Shown here piece after piece: positions 55,467 to 64,000 of a stretch of DNA of 64,000 nucleotides. Under the pieces are notes generated by a model. The model saw only the letters and a program-made list of their open reading frames with translations, was not told the origin of the DNA and searched no databases. Source of the stretch: Rhodocyclaceae bacterium (lineage in GTDB: Bacteria; Pseudomonadota; Gammaproteobacteria; Burkholderiales; Rhodocyclaceae); assembly GCA_023230455.1 (NCBI GenBank), contig JALNXH010000004.1, forward strand, positions 124,001 to 188,000, in the 5' to 3' direction. Position 1 is the first letter of the stretch; each line of letters opens with the position of its first letter. The position numbers and the translations under genes were made by a program.

Positions 55467-55482
55467 CGATGGCGCCGATTCT

Positions 55483-56910
55483 CTAACAACGCTCGGCAAC
55501 AAACGCCTTGACTGCATCCGCATCGGCCGCCATCACAGCCACGCGTTGCGGCAGGTTTTCGATCCCTTCGAAATCTGCCGGCCGCAGCGGATCCCGGCCG
55601 AGCGCTTCGCGGATGGTTTCGGCGAATTTCACCGGCTGAGCGGTTTCCAGCACCACCATCGGCACCCCGGCCTGGCGCTGCTCCAACGCCACTTTTAGGC
55701 CATCGGCGGTATGGGTGTCGACCATGGTGCCGTACGTCTCCCAGACGCGGCGGATAGTTGCCAGCCGGTCGGCATGGGTGCTGCGGCCTGAGACAAAACC
55801 GAATCCGGGCAGGCTCGCCCAATACGGCGTGCCGCGCAGATCGAAGCTGTCGCCGGCATCCACCTGCCGCCACAGCTCGGCGACCACCGCCGGGTCGCGC
55901 CCGACCAGATCGAAAACAAAGCGCTCAAAGTTCGACGCCTTGGAAATGTCCATAGAAGGGCTGGAAGTGACACGGGTTTCGGCGGTCTTGCGCGGGCGAT
56001 AGACGCCGCTTTTGAAGAACTCGTCGAGCACGTCGTTTTCGTTGGTGGCCAACACCAGGCGGGCGATGGGCAGCCCCATCTGGCGGGCAATGTGGCCGGC
56101 GCAGATGTTGCCGAAGTTGCCCGACGGCACACTGAAGGCGACCTGCTGGTCGTTGGACGTGGTCGCCTCGAAATAACCCTTGAAGTAATACACGATCTGC
56201 GCCGCCACCCGCGCCCAGTTGATCGAATTCACCGCGCCGATCTTGTATTTCGCCTTGAAAGCGGCATCGTTCGAGACGGCCTTGACGATGTCCTGGGCAT
56301 CGTCGAACATGCCGCGCACGGCAATGTTGTAGATGTTCGCATCCTCTAGCGAATACATCTGGGCGCGCTGGAAGGCGCTCATCTTGCCTTCCGGCGAAAG
56401 CATAAAGACTTTGACGTTGTGCTTGCCGCGCATCGCGTACTCGGCCGCCGAACCCGTGTCGCCTGAGGTGGCACCGAGGATGTTGATAGTCTCGCCGCGC
56501 TTGTCCAGCACGTATTCGAACAGGTTGCCGAGGAGTTGCATGGCCATGTCCTTGAAGGCCAGCGTCGGACCGTTGGACAGTTCCAGCAGGTGCAGGCCGG
56601 GCTCAAGCGTAGTCAGCGGGGTGATGTCTGCCGCACTGCGGCCCGGGCGGGCATGGCGATAGACCTGCGCCGTGTAGGTTCGATCGACGATGGCCTTCAG
56701 ATCGGCGGCGGGGATGTCGGTGATGAACTTGGACAGCACCGCAAAAGCCAGGTCAGCGTAGGACAAACCGCGCCAGCGGCTCAGTTCGGCGGCGTCGATC
56801 CGGGGATAGGTCTCGGGCAGATACAAGCCGCCATCCGGGGCAAGGCCGCCGAGCAAAATATCGCAAAAGAACTCAGCGGGAGCATTCCCGCGGGTGGAGA
56901 TGTAACGCAT
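55483..56910 (-). CDS. thrC: Threonine synthase
   Basis: PLP enzyme of 475 residues that converts O-phosphohomoserine to threonine. The PLP-binding Lys is in GPTLAFKDMAMQLLGN (near residue 107), followed by ILGATSGDTGSAAEYA and the glycine-rich VPSGNFGNICAG. Length and layout fit the long (proteobacterial/yeast-type) class. No homoserine dehydrogenase or kinase gene is in the window. Confidence 0.96.
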   Translation of the reverse strand: MRYISTRGNAPAEFFCDILLGGLAPDGGLYLPETYPRIDAAELSRWRGLSYADLAFAVLSKFITDIPAADLKAIVDRTYTAQVYRHARPGRSAADITPLTTLEPGLHLLELSNGPTLAFKDMAMQLLGNLFEYVLDKRGETINILGATSGDTGSAAEYAMRGKHNVKVFMLSPEGKMSAFQRAQMYSLEDANIYNIAVRGMFDDAQDIVKAVSNDAAFKAKYKIGAVNSINWARVAAQIVYYFKGYFEATTSNDQQVAFSVPSGNFGNICAGHIARQMGLPIARLVLATNENDVLDEFFKSGVYRPRKTAETRVTSSPSMDISKASNFERFVFDLVGRDPAVVAELWRQVDAGDSFDLRGTPYWASLPGFGFVSGRSTHADRLATIRRVWETYGTMVDTHTADGLKVALEQRQAGVPMVVLETAQPVKFAETIREALGRDPLRPADFEGIENLPQRVAVMAADADAVKAFVAERC

Positions 56911-56985
56911 GGTATGGGTTCCCGAAAGAGGCCGGCATTATAGCGGCCCCGTCGGCAGGCCTCGGGGTGCCCGTCCTGCCGGCGC

Positions 56986-57417
56986 CTAATACTTGCGGAT
57001 CATCACCGGGCAGGCCGCGTCGCTCGGACAGAGCACTGAACGTACCAGTTGTTCCGGCATCCGCTCGTTCCACGACCAGTCGGCCGGATAGGAATGGATG
57101 CGGATATTCCAGATTCCACCGCCTTCCTTCACCAGTTCGATGTTCGACTTGAACAGCCGCTCTGTGGACGCCCCGGAACCGCCATGCAACTCCTGGTGCA
57201 GGGACTCCATCAAACTTTCCACCCGATTCTCCGTCACCGGTTCGTGGGGAATATCCCGGTCGGCCATACAGCGGATGTAATGCGTGTAGTAGGGGCTGCC
57301 GTCGCTGCCTATCCAGCAGTCGAAACCGGGGCCGGGGAAAAACATCGCCGCCGTCTGGCCGAAGGCCATGCCCACCGCGCCAAGCAATCCGCAAACGATG
57401 AAATACACCTGTCTCAT
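56986..57417 (-). CDS. Small exported protein of unknown function
   Basis: The 143-residue protein starts with a signal-type segment (RQVYFIVCGLLGAVGMAFG) and has four Cys in the mature part (FDCWIG, IRCMAD, VLCPSDAACP), suggesting disulfides in the periplasm or outside. Trp-rich centre GGGIWNIRIHSYPADWSW. No family recognised. The ATG at 57417 gives the best signal peptide; an upstream ATG adds 13 charged residues. It lies between thrC and dctM, 73 bases from the latter. Confidence 0.55.
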   Translation of the reverse strand: MRQVYFIVCGLLGAVGMAFGQTAAMFFPGPGFDCWIGSDGSPYYTHYIRCMADRDIPHEPVTENRVESLMESLHQELHGGSGASTERLFKSNIELVKEGGGIWNIRIHSYPADWSWNERMPEQLVRSVLCPSDAACPVMIRKY

Positions 57418-57490
57418 GTCGGCATAATACTTCCGGAAAGCGCTGCTCCGCCACACCGGCCCCGCAGGGCCGGTGTGGTGGGTTGGCCGC

Positions 57491-58777
57491 CTACATCACC
57501 ATCCCCAGCGCCCGCGGCAGCGCCAGCGACAGCGGCGGCCAGTAGGTCACCAGCAGCAGGAACCCGAGCATAGTTAACAGCCAGGGCCAGACCGCCACGG
57601 TCAGTTCGGTGATGCCCATTTTGGTGATTCCCGAAGCCACATAGAGGTTTAGACCGACGGGCGGATGGCACATGCCCACTTCCATATTCACGGTCATCAT
57701 GATGCCGAAGTGCACCGGATCGATGCCCAGCTTCTGGGCCACGGGGAACAGGATCGGCGCCATGATGAGGACGATCGACGACGGCTCCATCACATTCCCC
57801 GCCATCAGCAGCAGCAGGTTCACCGCCAGCAGGAAGCTGATCGGACCGAGTCCCATGTCGAGCAGCCACTGCGCCAGCAGCTGCGGGATGTTCTCATTGG
57901 CCATGATGAAGGAAAACAGCACCGCGTTGGTGATGATGTAGAGCAGCATCGCCGACATGTTTGCCGAGTCCAGCAGCACCTTGGGTACGCGGGACAGGGG
58001 CATGTCTTTGTAGACGAAGATGGCGACGATGAAGGCATACACTGCCGCCATGGCCGCCGCTTCGGTGGGGGTGAAGATCCCGGTGTAGATGCCGCCCATC
58101 ACCACCACGATCAGGAACAGGCCCCAGAACGAATCCTTCAGTGCGCCGAAGCGCACCTTCCAGCTCGCTCTCGGCTGACGCGGATAGCCGTTCTTGCGTG
58201 CGCGCCACCAGGTGGTCGCCCCGAGCAGGAAGGCCAGCACCAGCCCCGGCACCACACCGGCCATGAACAGGGCGCCGACGGAGGTGTTGGTGGCCACTGC
58301 AAACATCACCATGACGATGGACGGCGGAATCAGGATGCCGAGCGCGCCCGAGGTGGTGATGACGCCGGCGCCGAAACGCGTCGGAAAACCCGCTTTGACC
58401 ATCGCCGGCAGCAGGATCGAGCCGATGGCCACCACCGTCGCCGGGCTTGAACCCGAAATCGCCGCAAACAGCGCGCAGGCCACCACGCCGGCGAGTCCCA
58501 GGCCGCCGTGCCAGTGGCCGACCATCGCCGTGGCGAAGCGGATCATGCGTTTCGCCACGCCGCCGTGGGTCAGGAAATTGCCGGCGAGAATGAAGAATGG
58601 AATCGCCATGATCTCGAACTTCTCGATGCCGGTGAATAGCTTCAGAGCCACGGATGCGATCGGCACATCGGTCATGGTGAACAGGAAGGTCAGCACCGTG
58701 AGGCCGAGCGAAATCGAAATCGGCATGCCCGTCAGCATCAGCGTCAGCAGCAGACCGAAGATGATCAGCGTATTCAT
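57491..58777 (-). CDS. dctM: TRAP transporter large permease DctM
   Basis: The 428-residue inner-membrane protein with about 12 helices is the sodium-coupled large permease of TRAP systems. Family motifs include GMPISISLGLTVLTF, AIPFFILAGNFLTHGGVAKRM and GSSPATVVAIGSILLP. It overlaps dctQ by four bases. With DctP and DctQ it imports C4-dicarboxylates such as malate, succinate or fumarate. Confidence 0.95.
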   Translation of the reverse strand: MNTLIIFGLLLTLMLTGMPISISLGLTVLTFLFTMTDVPIASVALKLFTGIEKFEIMAIPFFILAGNFLTHGGVAKRMIRFATAMVGHWHGGLGLAGVVACALFAAISGSSPATVVAIGSILLPAMVKAGFPTRFGAGVITTSGALGILIPPSIVMVMFAVATNTSVGALFMAGVVPGLVLAFLLGATTWWRARKNGYPRQPRASWKVRFGALKDSFWGLFLIVVVMGGIYTGIFTPTEAAAMAAVYAFIVAIFVYKDMPLSRVPKVLLDSANMSAMLLYIITNAVLFSFIMANENIPQLLAQWLLDMGLGPISFLLAVNLLLLMAGNVMEPSSIVLIMAPILFPVAQKLGIDPVHFGIMMTVNMEVGMCHPPVGLNLYVASGITKMGITELTVAVWPWLLTMLGFLLLVTYWPPLSLALPRALGMVM

Positions 58778-59448
58778 GAGCGATCTCCCTTGCCGGTGCT
58801 GCGCGGATGCAGGTTGTCGTCGAGGTTGTACGGGATGATGCTTTCGTCGCCTTCATCCTCGATGCCTTCGACATGACCGTGGTCGTGGTGGGGCAGTTCG
58901 CCGGTGCGGATGAAGCTCCATGCGACTTGCAGGAAGCGAAAGCACATGAGCGAGGAACCGAGCGGAATCGCGCAATAGACCATCCAGGTCGGCCATTCCA
59001 GATCGGGAGTGGTCGGACCTTCGAACAGGCCAAGCGCTTCCGTATCGACACCAACGGCACGATAGAACGCATAGTGGGCGCCGTTTTCCCAAACGAAATG
59101 CGCGCCAAGGTAAGCCACCGTGCCGGTAAACAAGGCGCCGGCGAGCAGCCCGAAAACAATGAACTTGCCACGTACGCCAGGCGCCAGACGGTTGATCAGC
59201 ACGTCGACACCGACGTGGATGCCGGTACGCACGCCGTAAGCGGCACCGAACTTGGCCATCCAGACGAACATGTAGATACACAGTTCCTGTGCCCAGGAAA
59301 TATTGATTTCGAGCAGGGCGTCCTGCATCGCCGGCCACGGAAGGCCGGACAGGTAGCGATGGACCACCGCGACGAAGATCAACGTCGTGGCGGCCGCCAT
59401 GAGGGTGGCGATCAGCCACTCCTCAAGATGATCGAGCACTTTGAGCAT
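58774..59448 (-). CDS. dctQ: TRAP transporter small permease DctQ
   Basis: The 224-residue membrane protein has four predicted helices, starting LEEWLIATLMAAATTLIFVAV, and the NISWAQELCIYMFVWMAKFGAAYG segment typical of DctQ. It is longer than many DctQ proteins, with an acidic hydrophilic tail rich in His and Asp. The ATG at 59448 follows GAGGAGGG; an in-frame start 13 codons upstream lacks a binding site. Confidence 0.93.
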   Translation of the reverse strand: MLKVLDHLEEWLIATLMAAATTLIFVAVVHRYLSGLPWPAMQDALLEINISWAQELCIYMFVWMAKFGAAYGVRTGIHVGVDVLINRLAPGVRGKFIVFGLLAGALFTGTVAYLGAHFVWENGAHYAFYRAVGVDTEALGLFEGPTTPDLEWPTWMVYCAIPLGSSLMCFRFLQVAWSFIRTGELPHHDHGHVEGIEDEGDESIIPYNLDDNLHPRSTGKGDRS

Positions 59449-59517
59449 GCAGCCCTCCTCGGAATCGGGGGTGTCGCGCAGCCCCAACGTGGCCTGCGCG
59501 ACGGGTTGTCACAGCGT

Positions 59518-60531
59518 TCAGGGTTTGGCCGGATTGAAGCCGGTTTCCTTGTAGATCGACTGCAGCAGATCCTTGCCGATACGCCCTTCCTGATCTTTGT
59601 GCACCTTGACCAGTGCCGCGCGCCAAGCGCTCTTCTCCGCGGGGGTGAGGCTGAGAATCTGGGTCTTGCCGGATTTCTTGACGGCTTCCAGCGCCGCCGC
59701 ATTTTCCGTCGCGGCGATGGCGTTGGCGTAACGGGTGGACTCTTTCATCGCCACGCCGAGCTGTTCGCGAATATCCGTCGGCAGGCCATCCCAGAACTTC
59801 TTGTTTACGATCACCGCATAGCCCAGGTAGCCGTGGTCGGAGAGGGTCAGGTATTTCTGCACCTCATGCATTTTCTGCGTGTAGAAGTTCGAGGGCGGAT
59901 TTTCGGTGCCGTCGACCACCCCCGTCTGCAAGGCCTGGTAAACCTCGGAGAAGGCCATCACCTGCGGCGTGGCGCCAAGCGCCCGCATTTCGGAATCAAG
60001 CACCTTGGACGACTGGATGCGCATCTTCAGACCGCGGAAATCCGCCGGCTGCTTGAGCGGCTTGTTGGCGCTCATCACCTTGAAACCATTGTCCCAGAAG
60101 GCCAGACCGGTGATGCCCTTGCTTTCCAGACGGCCCAACATGGCCCGGCCGACCGGCCCTTCGGTCACCCGATGCAGGGACGCGTAGTCATCGAAGATGA
60201 AGGGCAGGTCGAAGGCCTCGAACTCCCGGGCCCCCAGCGGGCCGAATTTGGCCAGCGACGGAGCGAGCATCTGTACCGAACCGAGCTGTAGCGCTTCCAT
60301 CTCCTCTTTGTCCTTGTACAACTGACTGTTGGGGTAGACCTCGACCTTGACCCGGCCCTTGGTCTTCTCTTCGGCGACCTTCTTGAAGTATTCGGCCGCC
60401 TTGCCTTTCGGCGTATCGACCGCAACGACATGGCTGAACTTGATCACGATGGGTTGCTGGGCAGAAGCCAGCAAGGACGCCGCAGCGAACGACAGGGCCA
60501 CGGCAATAGGGGCGAAATGGCGCAGCTTCAT
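59518..60531 (-). CDS. dctP: TRAP C4-dicarboxylate-binding protein DctP
   Basis: The 337-residue periplasmic binding protein has a signal peptide (FAPIAVALSFAAASLLASA) and DctP-family motifs IKFSHVVAVDTPKGKAAEYF, LKMRIQSSKVLDSEMRALGA (substrate-binding Arg) and ALQTGVVDGTENPPSNFYTQ. It delivers C4-dicarboxylates to DctQM. The ATG at 60531 follows GGAGGAGG. First gene of dctPQM, divergent from dctSR. Confidence 0.95.
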   Translation of the reverse strand: MKLRHFAPIAVALSFAAASLLASAQQPIVIKFSHVVAVDTPKGKAAEYFKKVAEEKTKGRVKVEVYPNSQLYKDKEEMEALQLGSVQMLAPSLAKFGPLGAREFEAFDLPFIFDDYASLHRVTEGPVGRAMLGRLESKGITGLAFWDNGFKVMSANKPLKQPADFRGLKMRIQSSKVLDSEMRALGATPQVMAFSEVYQALQTGVVDGTENPPSNFYTQKMHEVQKYLTLSDHGYLGYAVIVNKKFWDGLPTDIREQLGVAMKESTRYANAIAATENAAALEAVKKSGKTQILSLTPAEKSAWRAALVKVHKDQEGRIGKDLLQSIYKETGFNPAKP

Positions 60532-60600
60532 GGAATCCTCCTCCGGATGTCTGCCTTTTTGGCATGGGCGCATTCTGTCCGCCGCACGCGTCGGCCGCCA

Positions 60601-60616
60601 TTGTGGATTTCCGCAA
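60601..60616. promoter_or_regulatory. Candidate operator between dctP and dctS
   Basis: TTGTGGATTTCCGCAA has the symmetric form TTG-N-GGA-NN-TCC-N-CAA, 12 of 16 positions matching their complement. It is centred in the 121-base divergent gap and is the only clear symmetry there, so it is a candidate binding site for the FixJ-type regulator encoded next door. Confidence 0.45.
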
Positions 60617-60652
60617 CCCCGGGGAGGGCCCGCACCGCGGTAACATCCGGCC

Positions 60653-62578
60653 ATGCCCGTCGGTACACCGCTGCCCTCCCTGCCCTCTCCCCGCTGGCTA
60701 TGGCTGCTGCCACGCCTGTCCTTCGTGTTCTTCATCGCCGCCGTAAGCCTGCTGCTCTGGCTGTACAACCGTTCCGAGGCGGAAAATCAGCGCATGACGC
60801 TGATCAGCGACATGCTCTGGCTGGAACAGGATCTCCAGTTCCAACTCACCCACAACGCCGAACTGCTCGGTCAGTTCAGTCCACGCCAAGTCTCCGACCG
60901 TAACAGCTTCGCCGCAGCGGCGCGTTCGGTACTCGACGGCGGCCTGCGTCGGGTGCGCTGGCTCGACCGAACGGGTCAGTTGCGGCTGGCCTATCCAGAA
61001 GCCGACACAACGGTGACGCCGGATGCCTACCTGCGCCTCGCCCACACCCGAGGCAAAGCCATTTACGGCGCGGCCTACGAAAACACCGGGTGGTGGGTCG
61101 ACGTCTATGTGCCGGTATTTCATCGCGGCGGATTCAGCGGCACGCTGGTCGCCTCCTATTCGCTCCAGCAACTGCTGGAAAAATCGCTGCCCTGGTGGCT
61201 GGTGGAACGCTACCGCATCGTCATCGTCAACGCCGGGGGCCGCGAACTGGCCGCCCGCTCCCAGGTCGCCGCGCCGAACGAGGAAAGCAGCTACCAGATG
61301 GCCTTCGATCCTCCGGGCAGCGGCCTCTATCTGCGGGCGACGCCCTACCGTTCACCGCTGCCTCCGGTCGGCCCGCTGCTTTCCGCGGCGCTGGTGCTAC
61401 TTGCGTTGACGGTGCTGTGGAGCCTGTGGGCACTGCGCCGCCAGGAACGCCAGCGGCTGGCCGCCGAACATGCGCTACGTCAGGAACACGCGTTCCGCAA
61501 GGCCATGGAGGATTCGGTGCAGACCGGCCTGCGCGCCCGCGACCTGGAGGGCCGCATCACCTACGTAAACCCGGCCTTCTGCCGCATGGTGGGCTGGTCC
61601 GAGGCGGAATTGGTTGGCCAAGCGCCGCCTATGCCCTACTGGATGGACGAGGACCTGGAGGCCACCCGAGCGCTGCACGACCGCATCCTTGCCGGCGAGG
61701 GGCCGACCCAGGGCTTCGAAATCCGCTTCAAGCGGCGCAGCGGCGAGGCGTTCACCGCACTGATCCACGAAGCCCCGCTGATCGACGCCAACGGCCGCCA
61801 TGTCGGCTGGATGAGCTCAATCATCGACGTCAGCGAACAAAAAAAGGCCGAGGAACTGGCTCGTCAGCAACAGGAGCGCCTGCAAACCACGGCGCGGCTG
61901 GTGACCATGGGCGAGATGGCATCGAGCCTGGCCCACGAACTGAACCAGCCGCTGGCCGCCATCGCCAGCTACAACACCGGCTGCCTCAACCTGATCGCTT
62001 CGGGCGAAGGCGATTTGAAGGAAATCGGGGCGGTGCTGGCGAAAAGCGCCGAACAGGCGCAACGCGCCGGACGCATCATCCGCCGGATTTACGAATTCGT
62101 TCGCCGCGCCGAGCCGAAAGCAGAACCGCTCGACCTCGAAGTACTGCTCGGCGAAGTTCTCGGCTTCGTCGAAGCGGATGCGCGCAGCCGCGGCATCCGC
62201 ATCGAGCGCCGCATCGCCGGCGACCTGCCCGTGCTCACCGGCGACCGGGTGTTGCTCTCCCAGGCGCTGCTCAACCTGATCCGCAACGGCATGGATGCGA
62301 TGCGCGACCAACCGGGGCCACGCCGCATCCTGCACGTCGAAGCGGCAGCCGAAGACAGCGGCATCCATCTGCGCATCGCCGACCAGGGCACCGGCATCCG
62401 GCCCGAAACCGCCGGACAGCTGTTCGAACCGCTGTTCACCACCAAGCCCGAAGGCATGGGCATGGGCCTCAACATCTGCCGCTCGGTGGTCGAAGGCCAC
62501 CAGGGGCGCCTCTGGCATGAGCCGAACCCCGGAGGCGGCAGCATCTTTCATGTCACCCTGCCGGTGGCCGTCGCATGA
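60653..62578 (+). CDS. dctS: DctS-type sensor histidine kinase
   Basis: The 641-residue inner-membrane kinase has two membrane helices (about 16-40 and 236-262) around a periplasmic sensing domain, a PAS domain (about 285-400, ARDLEGRITYVNPAFCRMVG), a coiled linker, HisKA with MASSLAHELNQPLAAIASYN and an ATPase domain ending GMGMGLNICRSVVEGHQG. Sequence and partner fit DctS of Rhodobacter capsulatus, which senses C4-dicarboxylates and controls dctPQM through DctR. It overlaps the regulator by four bases (ATGA). Confidence 0.88.
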   Translation: MPVGTPLPSLPSPRWLWLLPRLSFVFFIAAVSLLLWLYNRSEAENQRMTLISDMLWLEQDLQFQLTHNAELLGQFSPRQVSDRNSFAAAARSVLDGGLRRVRWLDRTGQLRLAYPEADTTVTPDAYLRLAHTRGKAIYGAAYENTGWWVDVYVPVFHRGGFSGTLVASYSLQQLLEKSLPWWLVERYRIVIVNAGGRELAARSQVAAPNEESSYQMAFDPPGSGLYLRATPYRSPLPPVGPLLSAALVLLALTVLWSLWALRRQERQRLAAEHALRQEHAFRKAMEDSVQTGLRARDLEGRITYVNPAFCRMVGWSEAELVGQAPPMPYWMDEDLEATRALHDRILAGEGPTQGFEIRFKRRSGEAFTALIHEAPLIDANGRHVGWMSSIIDVSEQKKAEELARQQQERLQTTARLVTMGEMASSLAHELNQPLAAIASYNTGCLNLIASGEGDLKEIGAVLAKSAEQAQRAGRIIRRIYEFVRRAEPKAEPLDLEVLLGEVLGFVEADARSRGIRIERRIAGDLPVLTGDRVLLSQALLNLIRNGMDAMRDQPGPRRILHVEAAAEDSGIHLRIADQGTGIRPETAGQLFEPLFTTKPEGMGMGLNICRSVVEGHQGRLWHEPNPGGGSIFHVTLPVAVA

Positions 62579-63180
62579 GCACCGTACATCTGGTCGACGA
62601 CGACGAGGCCATCCGCGATGCGCTTTCCTGGCTGCTGCGCTCGCGCGGCATCGCCTCGCGAAGCTGGCCCTCGGCGGAAGCCTTCCTGGCCGACTACGAT
62701 TCCGAAATGCGCGGCTGCCTGGTACTGGACATCCGCATGGAAGCGATGAGCGGCCCGGAACTCTTCGACCGCTTGCGGGCGCTCGGCTGCCGCATGCCGA
62801 CGCTTTTTCTCACCGGCCACGGCGACATCCCGCAGGCTGTCGCGGCGCTGAAAAATGGAGCCTTCGACTTCATCGAAAAGCCCTGCCATGACAACCGGCT
62901 GGCCGACCGCGTACAGGAAGCACTGGCGCTCGATACCGAACTCAGCCGCCGCGAAGCCTCGCGGCTGACCGTGCGGGAGCGGGTGCATTCGCTGACCGGC
63001 CGCGAACGCGAGGTGATGGACGCGATCCTGGCCGGTAAGCTGAACAAGGTGATCGCCGCCGAACTCAACATCGCCATGCGCACCGTGGAAGTCCACCGGG
63101 CGCGGGTGTTCGAGAAAATGGGCGTGAAGTCGGCGGTGGAACTGGCGCAGGCGCTGGCGCTGGCGGGGCGTGAAGAATGA
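62575..63180 (+). CDS. dctR: DctR, FixJ/LuxR-type response regulator
   Basis: The 201-residue regulator has a receiver domain (VHLVDDDEAIRDALSWLLRS, phospho-Asp in VLDIRMEAMSG, Lys in FIEKPC) and a LuxR-type HTH (LTGREREVMDAILAGKLNKV to TVEVHRARVFEKMG). It most likely activates dctPQM with DctS as kinase. The overlap with dctS implies co-translation. Confidence 0.9.
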   Translation: MSTVHLVDDDEAIRDALSWLLRSRGIASRSWPSAEAFLADYDSEMRGCLVLDIRMEAMSGPELFDRLRALGCRMPTLFLTGHGDIPQAVAALKNGAFDFIEKPCHDNRLADRVQEALALDTELSRREASRLTVRERVHSLTGREREVMDAILAGKLNKVIAAELNIAMRTVEVHRARVFEKMGVKSAVELAQALALAGREE

Positions 63181-63247
63181 AGCTGAGAAGACAACATCAG
63201 CCGCTTCAGCTCAAACCTCCTAGCAAAGCTACCGCATAATATTCGCC

Positions 63248-64000
63248 ATGATCGCCAGGCCCTCGAAAGACTTTTGGATATCCGTGATATTGCCTTTATT
63301 GGCCTTGGCTCTAGTCCTGGCCGGGGTACGTACTTACGCTTACCTCTCCGCCAAGAATGCCGTCAAGCACAATGTCGCCCAGAGCCTCGAAGCCATCAGC
63401 AAGCTGAAGGCCGGCCAGATCGAACAATGGCAGTCACAACGTATCGATGACGCACAACTGATCCTGACCCAGTTCTTCGTCAGCGACTTGCGGCAATGGC
63501 TCGTCGGCGGCAGACGCGACCAGAAGCTGGAACAGCGAGTGTTGTTGCAGTTAAAGTTCGTGGGCGAAACGCGTTATCTCGATTTGAGCCTGCATTCCCC
63601 GGATGACGGCGCACTGCTGCTGACTACCAACCACCACCCGGATCTGCCGGCCATTCGTGCGCAGGCACTGGCCTGCGCCAAGTCCGCCAAGCCGCTCATA
63701 GAAGACATCCATGCCAGCGAAGTCGGAAGCCGCAGTGCTACGGATGCCGGGCTTTTCTATCCGGTATCCGATACCGATGGAACCCATATCCTGGCGGTGC
63801 TGCACCTGAGCCTCGATCCAGGCGAAATGCTGTTTCCTCTGCTGCAAACCTGGCCAGGCATCAGCGAATCGGCGGAAACCCTGCTCGTGCGCCGCGAGGA
63901 CAAAGAGGTGGTCTTCATCAACCAGCTCCGGCACAGCCAAGCCGGCCCATTGCAGTTGCGGCGCTCCCTGGCGATGCCGCAGCTCATCGCCCCGCGCGTA
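63248..64000 (+). CDS. Membrane sensor protein, N-terminal part (cut by window end)
   Basis: An open frame from ATG 63248 runs off the end after 251 codons. It begins with a membrane helix (ISVILPLLALALVLAGV) followed by a coiled segment and a periplasmic domain (EAISKLKAGQIEQWQSQR, FLDLSLHSPDDG-type residues), as in double-Cache sensors of histidine kinases and diguanylate cyclases. The output domain lies beyond the window, so the class is not known. Confidence 0.7.
   Translation, partial: MIARPSKDFWISVILPLLALALVLAGVRTYAYLSAKNAVKHNVAQSLEAISKLKAGQIEQWQSQRIDDAQLILTQFFVSDLRQWLVGGRRDQKLEQRVLLQLKFVGETRYLDLSLHSPDDGALLLTTNHHPDLPAIRAQALACAKSAKPLIEDIHASEVGSRSATDAGLFYPVSDTDGTHILAVLHLSLDPGEMLFPLLQTWPGISESAETLLVRREDKEVVFINQLRHSQAGPLQLRRSLAMPQLIAPRV

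Noticed and set aside
63181..63247. Terminator after dctR
   Set aside because: AGCTGA / TCAGCT arms are short, the loop is long and no T-run follows.

Overview
The window reads as chromosome of a GC-rich betaproteobacterium. A Rhodocyclales-like facultative anaerobe is the best guess, inferred from gene content only: Rnf electron-transport complex, bacteriohemerythrin behind an FNR-type box, group II truncated hemoglobin, cyanophycin synthesis, TRAP C4-dicarboxylate uptake and a DUF1841 protein. No rRNA, tRNA, phage, insertion sequence or CRISPR array was recognised. Most genes lie in tight, often overlapping operons.

Layout. 1-5.1 kb: tail of a PIN-domain protein, DAHP synthase, a large DUF3857/transglutaminase/TPR protein, serB. 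5.1-8.9 kb: bacteriohemerythrin, a remnant of an HlyD-type secretion adaptor, a Tat-exported FecR-domain protein, an oligopeptide-type binding lipoprotein with an unusual C-terminal membrane anchor. 8.9-13.4 kb: fabI, aat, bpt, pyrD, then a J-like/trypsin-like membrane protein on the opposite strand. 13.6-19.6 kb: rnfABCDGE-nth, with a large GC-rich palindrome between rnfA and rnfB. 19.6-25.2 kb: FIST protein, DUF1841 protein, and a MoxR ATPase / NMT1-PAS-GGDEF / VWA operon. 25.3-27.8 kb: a second copy of the palindrome, then tex.

27.8-31.9 kb is accessory DNA: two cassette-like genes (ankyrin-repeat and DUF5677 proteins), each closed by a 70-bp attC-like site, with no integrase in the window, followed by a STAND/DUF234-type ATPase behind an AT-rich palindromic promoter region. 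31.9-39.7 kb is a cyanophycin locus: a DUF1854 protein and a zinc-ribbon ABC exporter, divergent from two cyanophycin synthetase genes, the first of which has lost the P-loop and C-terminal domain of its Mur-ligase half.

39.7-45.1 kb: dodecin, then the stress cluster prkA-yeaH-spoVR. 45-48.4 kb (minus): tsaB-rimI-udg-aspA. 48.4-55.4 kb: MFS transporter, EAL/HDOD-like protein, two small proteins of unknown role, ompR-envZ-truncated hemoglobin, SapC protein, a 45-residue membrane protein and a bidirectional terminator. 55.5-63.2 kb: thrC, a small secreted unknown, and dctPQM divergent from the dctS-dctR sensor/regulator pair, with a symmetrical candidate operator between them. The window ends inside a membrane sensor gene.

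Coordinates of genes, overlaps and palindromes were read directly. Functions rest on family motifs recognised by eye; no database search was run.
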